DNA of 11,588 nucleotides from a bacterium (GTDB lineage Bacteria > Spirochaetota > Spirochaetia > Treponematales > Rectinemataceae), in contig JAKALZ010000033.1 in the NCBI GenBank assembly GCA_021813065.1, positions 1 to 11,588 of the forward strand. Direction: 5' to 3'. Of the stretch, positions 5,220 through 11,588 are shown piece by piece. The first letter of the stretch is position 1. Every line of letters starts with the position of its first letter. The notes below the pieces were generated by a model that was not told the origin of the DNA, did not search any database, and saw only the letters and a program-made list of their open reading frames with translations. A program made the translations under genes and the position numbers.

Positions 5220-7667
5220 TCATCTTCTTTGATTGATCGGTGAACTCGAAGGCCCAAGCGGAAGGGGTTCAAGTTCATTCGACAGCGCGCCAGAAGTCTG
5301 TGGTTGATCCACGCTCGGTTGTGGTGGTAGCGCGGGGCCGTGGAGCGTGCAGTACTGAGTTGGCTGCGTTCCGTCGAGATACAACAGATTCACGGTTCCA
5401 TCTGTGCAATATTCGGTGGGGAGCTCGCCTGAGAGCGCGCAGACTGTTGCCGAAACGAGCCCGGAATCCGGCTTCGGAAAGTTCTTGTACGGCAGTCCAA
5501 TGTGGATGTCGCGCATGTAGCTCGCCCACACAGGCGCGGCGACGGTGGCGCCAGTCTGCGATACACCGAGCGAGTTGCCTGGGCGGTCAAAACCGAGCCA
5601 GATCGCGGTGGTGTAGTAGGGGCTTGAGCCGAGAGTCCAAGCATCGGCCCAGTTCTGCGTAGTGCCAGTTTTTCCCGCGATGGGAATCACATACGATTTT
5701 CCATCGGGCCCGGTCTGTTTGAAGATTGATCCGGATTGTGTGGCTCCCGCGAGCGTACCACCCGAAACGACTCGCTTCATCATATCGATCATGATCGCGG
5801 CGTTCTGGGGCGAGACGACCTGCGGTGATTTCTGTCGGAGCGCCTGGAGCGCGTCTTTCTCTGGCTCCGCGATAACATTGCCGTTGCGGTCCTCGACATA
5901 GCGTATCGCGATCGGCGTGATCGCCTTGCCTCCGTTCGCGAACACAGAAAACGCCCGAGCCATCTGCAGCGGCGTAACGCCGATGACACCGAGCGCAAGG
6001 GGGTAGTACCTGGGGAAGGTTTTCCGAATCTCAATAGGGTCCGTAATATCAAGGAGCGCGGCCGCGCGGCTTATCGCCGCGTCGAAGCCGACTGTCTGCA
6101 AGACTTTGACCGAGGGGACGTTCATCGAGTTCGCGAGCGCCCACCAGGCGAGCACTGAACCTGACCACTCGCCCTTGAAGTTCTGAGGAGAGTAGGGTGT
6201 GCCATCTTCGTTGTAGAAGGTTGTTGGCTCATCGACGATGTAGGTTCCTTCGGTGATCTTCTTCGAGTCGATCGCCGCTGAGTAATAGAGCGGTTTGAAG
6301 GTCGATCCAGGCATCAGTTTCGCCTGTGTGGCTCGGATAAGTTGGTTCGCTTGGCTGTAATCCGATCCACCCACGAGCGCGAGAATATAGCCAGTGCTGT
6401 TGTCGATGGTGACAAGGGCGCCTTCGACAGTCGATTTTTCAAGCTGCGTCTTAATCTTCGCGGAGGCGGCGCCTATGTAAGGCTTGAGCGAAGCCATATT
6501 GAACATGAGGCTTGTCGCGTCGAGCACGGGGTTCACCACATTGAGATAGAACTGCTGTGAGTCCATTTCGCTTCGACTCTGCGGGGCATAGAGCATCGGC
6601 AGATCAAAGGTAAGGCCGAGCAACTCGACGATTGGCACGAAGGTGGTGTCAGCCTCTGAAAGGCGCTGGGAATTTGTCGCCTTGAACGAAGTGTTGGCCA
6701 CTTCAATTCCGCGCTTCATATAGAGGTCGGCTTCGGCCTGCTTGTCGAGGTCGAGGGTGGTATAGACCGAAAGGCCATCGCTGTAGATATCGATGGAGCC
6801 GTAAAACATGTCTTCAAGCTGGCGCCTGACGTACTCGCTGAACCACGGGGCCTTGTCTTCGCGGTTGTAGAACGCGGATACCGCGACGCGCGAATAGTCG
6901 AAAGAGGTCCAGTACGCGTCAAACGATTCATTGGCCTGCGCTTTCGTGACCACGCGGCGCGCGACCATTTGATCCAGAATTTCTTTGGAACGATCGCGCG
7001 CGAGCATTGGATTGCGGAAAGGATTGTAGCGCGATGGACTCGAAAGCTGGATTGCTAGGATTGCCGCCTCTTCGGGTGTGCAGTCTTTCGCGGGGTGGCC
7101 AAAGAAGTACCTGCTCGCCGCCTCGACTCCATAGACCGCGGGCCCCATGATCATGCGGTTGAGGTACATTTCGAGAATTTCTTGCTTCGTGAAGCGTCGC
7201 GTGAGCTGGAGCGCCCACCACAGTTCCTTGAGTTTTCTCCCTATACTGATGACCTTGCGGTCGGCGTAGAGGGTGCCCGCCAGTTGCTGAGTAATGGTTG
7301 AACCTCCGCCGAGGTTCCTTCCGATGAGCTGCCCCAGCGCGGCTCGGAAAATCGACTGCAGATCAAAACCAGGATTCGTGTAGAATGTCCTGTCCTCCCG
7401 CGTGATAAAAGCCTCGAGCAAGTAATTGGGGAGATCCTTGATCGAAACCGGGATTCTCTGCTCTTCAGCAAAGAATTCAGTGATGAGCTTGCCGTTAATA
7501 TCGTATATTTTAGTGGGAAGCGCGGTATCGAACTGCGTGAAATTCTCTGTCTTAATTATATTTGCGGTACTAGAGAGAGCGAGGCCAAGCCCCGCTCCCA
7601 ACCCGGCGGTGAGCACTACAATCGCAATGATGAAGACATATATCGCCCTTGGCGCACGAGATCGCAT
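5220..7667 (-). CDS. mrcA: Bifunctional penicillin-binding protein 1A (transglycosylase/transpeptidase)
   Basis: An 815-residue class A PBP that polymerises lipid II and cross-links peptidoglycan in the periplasm. An N-terminal membrane anchor (about 9-31) is followed by a GT51 glycosyltransferase domain with catalytic Glu in EDRTFYTNPG (E91), GGGSTITQQLA (120-130), RKLKELWWALQL (144-155) and EILEMYLN (163-170). The transpeptidase domain carries all three penicillin-binding motifs: STFK (S455, K458), SMN (514-516) and KTGT (666-669). The C-terminal tail has the usual Cys-rich motif (C743, C754, C773) and a Pro/Ser-rich end. Length and motif order are complete. ATG at 7667 gives the full anchor. 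No SD precedes it, but a strong promoter ends eight bases upstream, so a leaderless mRNA is likely. The gene is transcribed divergently from gap. Symbol follows the PBP1A family name. Confidence 0.96.
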   Translation of the reverse strand: MRSRAPRAIYVFIIAIVVLTAGLGAGLGLALSSTANIIKTENFTQFDTALPTKIYDINGKLITEFFAEEQRIPVSIKDLPNYLLEAFITREDRTFYTNPGFDLQSIFRAALGQLIGRNLGGGSTITQQLAGTLYADRKVISIGRKLKELWWALQLTRRFTKQEILEMYLNRMIMGPAVYGVEAASRYFFGHPAKDCTPEEAAILAIQLSSPSRYNPFRNPMLARDRSKEILDQMVARRVVTKAQANESFDAYWTSFDYSRVAVSAFYNREDKAPWFSEYVRRQLEDMFYGSIDIYSDGLSVYTTLDLDKQAEADLYMKRGIEVANTSFKATNSQRLSEADTTFVPIVELLGLTFDLPMLYAPQSRSEMDSQQFYLNVVNPVLDATSLMFNMASLKPYIGAASAKIKTQLEKSTVEGALVTIDNSTGYILALVGGSDYSQANQLIRATQAKLMPGSTFKPLYYSAAIDSKKITEGTYIVDEPTTFYNEDGTPYSPQNFKGEWSGSVLAWWALANSMNVPSVKVLQTVGFDAAISRAAALLDITDPIEIRKTFPRYYPLALGVIGVTPLQMARAFSVFANGGKAITPIAIRYVEDRNGNVIAEPEKDALQALRQKSPQVVSPQNAAIMIDMMKRVVSGGTLAGATQSGSIFKQTGPDGKSYVIPIAGKTGTTQNWADAWTLGSSPYYTTAIWLGFDRPGNSLGVSQTGATVAAPVWASYMRDIHIGLPYKNFPKPDSGLVSATVCALSGELPTEYCTDGTVNLLYLDGTQPTQYCTLHGPALPPQPSVDQPQTSGALSNELEPLPLGPSSSPINQRR

Positions 7668-7675
7668 GTAAGTAG

Positions 7676-7703
7676 ATTATAAGCATAGGGAGGTTTTGGT
7701 CAA
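7676..7703 (-). promoter_or_regulatory. Strong sigma-70-type promoter of the PBP1A gene
   Basis: Read on the minus strand, TTGACC (7703-7698, 5 of 6) is followed after 16 bases by a perfect TATAAT (7681-7676). Just eight bases lie between the -10 and the ATG at 7667, so transcription should start zero to three bases before the start codon. The absence of any SD supports a leaderless transcript. Confidence 0.7.
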
Positions 7704-7757
7704 TCTTGCATTAAATAGAAGGTATGGAAGTTTTTTGTATTTTAAAGTAAACTGATG

Positions 7758-7786
7758 TCGATTGATTGACTCTTTTGTTCAATCGA
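7758..7786. repeat. Inverted repeat before gap, candidate operator
   Basis: TCGATTGA (7758-7765) and TCAATCGA (7779-7786) are perfect reverse complements separated by 13 bases, so the arm centres are 21 bp apart, about two helical turns. The repeat spans the best -35 candidate for gap (TTGACT, 7766-7771). This geometry suits a dimeric DNA-binding regulator. No known binding-site consensus is recognised. Confidence 0.5.
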
Positions 7787-7795
7787 TACTATTTT
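7766..7795 (+). promoter_or_regulatory. Candidate gap-pgk promoter
   Basis: TTGACT (7766-7771, 5 of 6) is followed after 18 bases by TATTTT (7790-7795, 4 of 6); TACTAT (7787-7792) at 15-base spacing is an alternative -10. Both -10 matches are mediocre. Such a start would leave a leader of about 65 bases that includes two small hairpins before the gap ATG. Confidence 0.4.
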
Positions 7796-7812
7796 ATCCG
7801 TATTCCAAAAGC

Positions 7813-7826
7813 TGCGCAGGCGCGCA
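7813..7826 (+). other. Small GC-rich hairpin in the gap leader
   Basis: TGCGC (7813-7817) pairs with GCGCA (7822-7826) around an AGGC loop. The 5-bp stem is too short, and lacks a T-run, to be a terminator; it may stabilise the 5' end of the gap mRNA. The structure is seen, the role inferred. Confidence 0.3.
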
Positions 7827-7830
7827 ATAA

Positions 7831-8952
<1,122 letters not shown>

Positions 8953-8973
8953 GGCTCTCCCAAGGATACAGCG

Positions 8974-10233
8974 ATGATAAAAACAGTGCGCGATGTGTCG
9001 CTTGGCGGAAAACGCATCATCATGCGCGTGGACTTCAATGTTCCCATGAAAGACGGGAAGGTTCAAGACGATACGCGCATCGTGGCGGCGCTGCCGACCA
9101 TCAACTACATTCTCGAACAGAAGCCCAAGAGTCTTGTGCTGATGTCGCATCTCGGCGACCCCGATAAGGATGCGGCGAAAGCCAAGGAGAAGGCTGAGAA
9201 GGATGGCAAAACCTTCAACCTCGAGACCTATCTCGCCGGCAAACACCGGATGAAACCCGTCGCCGACTATCTGGCCACGCTTCTCCGGAAGGATGTCGTG
9301 TTTCTGCCTTCGTGTTTTGGCCAGAAGAGCGCAATCGACGCGCTTCCCGCTGGCTCAATCGCGATGCTGGAAAACACGCGTTTCCACAAAGAAGAGACCG
9401 CAAAGGATCCGGCCACGCAGGAAATCCTCGCCAAAGAGCTGGCTTCTTACGGTGACATTTTCGTGGATGACGCGTTTGGCTCGGCACACCGCGCGCACGC
9501 GAGCACCGCGATGATCGCGAAATTTATGAAAGTAAGGGTGGGTGGTTTCCTCATGGAAAAGGAGATCGCGAACCTCGAACCCATGCTCAAGAATCCGCCT
9601 CGACCGATGGTCGCCATAATAGGCGGCGCCAAGGTCTCTTCCAAAATCGCCGTGCTGGAAAACTTGCTCAAGAACGCCTCATCGCTCGTGATCGGTGGCG
9701 GGATGGCGTTCACATTCCTTAAAGCACAGGGCATCGCGGTTGGAAAGAGCCTCGTTGAGGACGATTTCCTCGACATTGCGAAGCAGCTCCTCGATCACGC
9801 CAAGAAGCAAGGCGTGCGAGTAATTCTTCCGGTGGACCATGTCGCTGCTGAGCGCTTCGCGCCCGATGCCACGCCTGTAGCGGTGGATGCGCAGGCCCTG
9901 CCGGACAATCTCATGGGCCTCGATGTGGGTCCGAAGTCTCTCGCACTCTACGCATCGGTCATCGCGAGCGCCAAGAGCGTGCTCTGGAATGGCCCTGTTG
10001 GGGTGTTCGAGTTTGACGCCTTCGCTCATGGCACAGAGCAGGTTGCGAAGCTCGTCGCCGAGGCGACGGGCAGGGGAGCGCTCACCGTGGTCGGTGGCGG
10101 CGATTCTGTTGCCGCGGTCAATAAGTTCGGTCTTGCCTCGAAAATGAGCCACGTGTCGACAGGCGGCGGAGCTTCCCTCGAGTACCTTGAGGGCAAAGAG
10201 CTGCCTGGTATCGTGTGTCTCGAACAGAAATAG
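8974..10233 (+). CDS. pgk: Phosphoglycerate kinase
   Basis: A 419-residue cytoplasmic kinase that transfers the acyl phosphate of 1,3-bisphosphoglycerate to ADP. N-domain substrate motifs are RVDFNVP (18-24), SHLG (58-61), LENTRFHKEE (132-141) and DDAFGSAHRAHAS (165-177). C-domain nucleotide motifs are GGAKVSSK (217-224), GGGMAFTF (241-248), LDVGP (316-320), WNGPVGVFE (338-346), GGGDSVAAV (374-382) and the GGGASLEYLEGKELPG end. A charged insertion of about 25 residues follows SHLG (roughly 64-90), and the usual SHLGRP reads SHLGDP, so the substrate-contacting Arg is replaced by Asp62. I recall the same loop in Treponema enzymes. The SD AAGGA sits seven bases before the ATG. Gene order gap-pgk and the terminator directly after it mark a two-gene glycolytic operon. 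Confidence 0.98.
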   Translation: MIKTVRDVSLGGKRIIMRVDFNVPMKDGKVQDDTRIVAALPTINYILEQKPKSLVLMSHLGDPDKDAAKAKEKAEKDGKTFNLETYLAGKHRMKPVADYLATLLRKDVVFLPSCFGQKSAIDALPAGSIAMLENTRFHKEETAKDPATQEILAKELASYGDIFVDDAFGSAHRAHASTAMIAKFMKVRVGGFLMEKEIANLEPMLKNPPRPMVAIIGGAKVSSKIAVLENLLKNASSLVIGGGMAFTFLKAQGIAVGKSLVEDDFLDIAKQLLDHAKKQGVRVILPVDHVAAERFAPDATPVAVDAQALPDNLMGLDVGPKSLALYASVIASAKSVLWNGPVGVFEFDAFAHGTEQVAKLVAEATGRGALTVVGGGDSVAAVNKFGLASKMSHVSTGGGASLEYLEGKELPGIVCLEQK

Positions 10234-10256
10234 GCCTCCCTTTCGATAGTGCGGCG

Positions 10257-10287
10257 AATGGCTGCCCGAAAGGGCGGCCATTTTTTT
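10257..10287 (+). terminator. Rho-independent terminator of the gap-pgk operon
   Basis: AATGGCTGCCC (10257-10267) pairs with GGGCGGCCATT (10272-10282) around a GAAA tetraloop: an 11-bp stem with one G-T wobble. It is followed by a run of seven T (10281-10287). It starts 24 bases after the pgk stop and insulates cysK from glycolytic transcription. Confidence 0.92.
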
Positions 10288-10406
10288 AACGCGCGCGCCC
10301 GCGCACATCGCCGAACGCTACGTGGTGTAAAGCGCACGGCCCCACCTGCCCAGAAGGAGTCGGGCGGCCGAAGTACTGGAAGTGGCCATTCGATACGTAT
10401 GATGAG

Positions 10407-10434
10407 TATATTTGAATATAGTTTACTAAAGGAG
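10407..10434 (+). promoter_or_regulatory. AT-rich promoter and ribosome binding site of cysK
   Basis: Two -10-like hexamers, TATATT (10407-10412) and TATAGT (10417-10422, each 5 of 6), lie in an AT-rich stretch after a GC-rich spacer (10288-10390) in which I recognise no gene and no riboswitch or T-box. No good -35 is visible. AAGGAG (10429-10434) is the SD; its seven-base distance to TTG at 10442 decides the cysK start. Confidence 0.5.
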
Positions 10435-10441
10435 TAATGAA

Positions 10442-11377
10442 TTGCGCATATACGATAATATTGCACAGCTCATAGGCGACACGCCGATGGTATATCTCAA
10501 TAAGCTCGCTGAGGGCTTGCCCGCGAGAATCGCGCTCAAGCTTGAATTCCAAAATCCCGGGCACTCAGTTAAGGACAGGCCCGCGCTCGCGATGCTTGTC
10601 GCCGCGGAAAAAAAGGGAGCGCTTGCGCGAGGGATGACCATACTCGAACCGACAAGCGGCAATACCGGCATCTCGCTCGCGATGCTGGCAGCCGCGCGTG
10701 GGTACTCATGTACCATTGTCATGCCCGATTCAATGTCGCTCGAGCGCCGGGCTGTTCTGAGAGCGTATGGGGCCGAACTCGTGCTGACCCCCAAGGCGCT
10801 CGGCATGACCGGGTCGATCGTAGAGGCAAAGCGCATCAATGCCACAGATCCAGCGCGATATTTTATGCCGATGCAGTTTGAGAATGCTGAAAACGTGGAG
10901 GCACACCGTCTTGGCACCGCGCGCGAGATTCTCAGGGATACTGAAGGCACAATCGATATATTTATCGCGGGAGTTGGCACTGGCGGAACGCTTACAGGAA
11001 CCGGAGAGGCGCTCAAGGCCATAAAACCTTCTATGCGCGTAGTGGCGGTCGAACCCACGGGTTCATCGGTGCTCTCGGGCGGAAAGCCTGGCCCTCACGG
11101 CCTCATGGGGATAGGGGCCGGGTTTGTGCCATCGATTCTGAACACTTCGATCTACGATGAGATCGTTCAGGTAAGCGATGACGAAGCCTACCGCGCAGCG
11201 CGCCGCGCCGCAATGGAAGATGGTTTGCTCGTGGGCATTACGAGTGGCGCGGTGATCCAGGCTGCGCTGACGCTCGCGGCGCGCGAAGAGAACCGAGAGA
11301 AATTGATTGTCGGAATCGCGGCATCGAGCGGAGAGCGATACCTCTCGACGCCGCTATTTTCGGAGTATATGCGGTAA
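10442..11377 (+). CDS. cysK: Cysteine synthase (O-acetylserine sulfhydrylase)
   Basis: A 311-residue PLP enzyme that converts O-acetylserine and sulfide to cysteine and acetate. PLP-binding Lys44 lies in NPGHSVKDR (38-46), the substrate loop TSGNTG is at 71-76, the phosphate-binding GTGGT at 179-183, and Ser268 in GITSGA should contact the pyridine nitrogen. QFENAENVEAHR (145-156) and SSGERYLSTPLF (295-306) are typical of CysK rather than cystathionine beta-synthase. Length matches the family (about 305-315). The start is TTG: AAGGAG lies seven bases before it, and no in-frame ATG exists near this point. An ATG at 10437 is out of frame and only two bases from the SD. The cysE gene follows 36 bases later, giving both steps from serine to cysteine. 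Confidence 0.95.
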   Translation: MRIYDNIAQLIGDTPMVYLNKLAEGLPARIALKLEFQNPGHSVKDRPALAMLVAAEKKGALARGMTILEPTSGNTGISLAMLAAARGYSCTIVMPDSMSLERRAVLRAYGAELVLTPKALGMTGSIVEAKRINATDPARYFMPMQFENAENVEAHRLGTAREILRDTEGTIDIFIAGVGTGGTLTGTGEALKAIKPSMRVVAVEPTGSSVLSGGKPGPHGLMGIGAGFVPSILNTSIYDEIVQVSDDEAYRAARRAAMEDGLLVGITSGAVIQAALTLAAREENREKLIVGIAASSGERYLSTPLFSEYMR

Positions 11378-11383
11378 TTCCCG

Positions 11384-11393
11384 CGCTATAGCG
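11384..11393. repeat. 10-bp palindrome between cysK and cysE
   Basis: CGCTATAGCG is a perfect palindrome in the 36-base gap between the two genes. Its right half (ATAGCGG, 11388-11394) can also pair with CCGCTAT at 11351-11357 inside the end of cysK. There is no T-run, so it is not a terminator; it may be an mRNA stability element or chance. Confidence 0.3.
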
Positions 11394-11413
11394 GCGAATT
11401 GAGGAACTTAAAA

Positions 11414-11588
11414 ATGAAAAGCATGGATTGGGAGCGGAATGATGCTTCCGCGATTTTTTCCGATATTGATGCGATCCTGAACCGCGATCCCGCGGCGAGG
11501 ACCAAGATCGAGGTTGTTTTGGCATATCCAGGCCTGCACGCCCTTTGGATGTACAGAATCGCGCATGGTTTATGGAAACGCGGCTCAC
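11414..11588 (+). CDS. cysE: Serine O-acetyltransferase, N-terminal part, cut by the window edge
   Basis: The first 58 codons are visible and remain open to the edge. The ATG at 11414 follows GAGGA (11401-11405) with eight bases of spacing. Residues 17-56 read [20 protein letters not shown], then [20 protein letters not shown], which is the N-terminal signature of bacterial serine acetyltransferases (DI...RDPAA...E..L.YPG.HA...YR.AH.LW). The enzyme makes O-acetylserine from serine and acetyl-CoA, the substrate of the CysK encoded just upstream; in many bacteria the two proteins bind each other. The catalytic left-handed beta-helix lies outside the window, so completeness and the C-terminal Ile tail cannot be judged. 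Confidence 0.93.
   Translation, partial: MKSMDWERNDASAIFSDIDAILNRDPAARTKIEVVLAYPGLHALWMYRIAHGLWKRGS

Noticed and set aside
9679..10308. A 209-codon minus-strand frame opposite pgk and through the terminator
   Set aside because: It runs across the terminator hairpin and antisense to conserved Pgk motifs, with no supporting start signal.
10288..10390. A possible T-box or S-box leader before cysK
   Set aside because: No T-box core sequence, no SAM-riboswitch pattern and no terminator lie between this stretch and the SD; only weak GC-rich pairing is visible.
10426..11058. A 210-codon minus-strand frame opposite cysK
   Set aside because: Its Ser/Ala/Val-rich composition is what cysK codons give when read backwards; there is no start signal or family resemblance.

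Overview
The window reads as ordinary chromosomal DNA of a GC-rich bacterium with a two-membrane envelope, most likely a spirochaete of the Treponema group. That assignment is an inference. It rests on a phosphoglycerate kinase with a Treponema-like insertion, a kinetoplastid-like GAPDH of a kind I recall from spirochaetes, a spirochaete-style lipobox, and a small outer-membrane barrel ending in Phe. No mobile element, CRISPR array, tRNA or rRNA was seen.

Layout. (1) 1-1316, minus strand: a three-gene operon read right to left. It holds an unrecognised 191-residue protein, a signal-peptide beta-barrel protein, and the first 40 residues of a gene that leaves the window; each start sits within about 11 bases of the previous stop. 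(2) 1317-1422: a divergent promoter region. (3) 1423-3899, plus strand: an unrecognised 256-residue protein, then a predicted lipoprotein with a C-terminal HExxH zinc-peptidase-like domain. (4) 3914-4519, minus strand: an acidic, partly disordered protein with coiled-coil segments, ending convergently 14 bases from the lipoprotein. (5) 4520-4608: a divergent region with an 8-bp perfect dyad covering the minus-strand ribosome binding site and a plus-strand -10 element. (6) 4609-5145, plus strand: an FtsB/DivIC-type septum protein with an extra C-terminal membrane helix. (7) 5220-7667, minus strand: a full-length bifunctional PBP1A. (8) 7668-7866: a divergent regulatory region with a strong promoter for the PBP, a two-turn dyad before gap, and a hairpin holding the gap Shine-Dalgarno. 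(9) 7867-10287: the gap-pgk glycolytic operon, closed by a clear Rho-independent terminator. (10) 10407-11588: cysK (TTG start) followed by the first 58 codons of cysE, the two-step cysteine synthesis pathway from serine.

Functionally the window joins envelope and division genes (barrel, lipoprotein, FtsB-like protein, PBP1A) to lower glycolysis and cysteine synthesis. I found no convincing previously undescribed multi-gene system. The points most worth checking are two genes that look leaderless, two ribosome binding sites sitting in hairpin loops, the dyad before gap, the uncharacterised metallopeptidase-like lipoprotein and its partner gene, and the altered substrate loop of Pgk.
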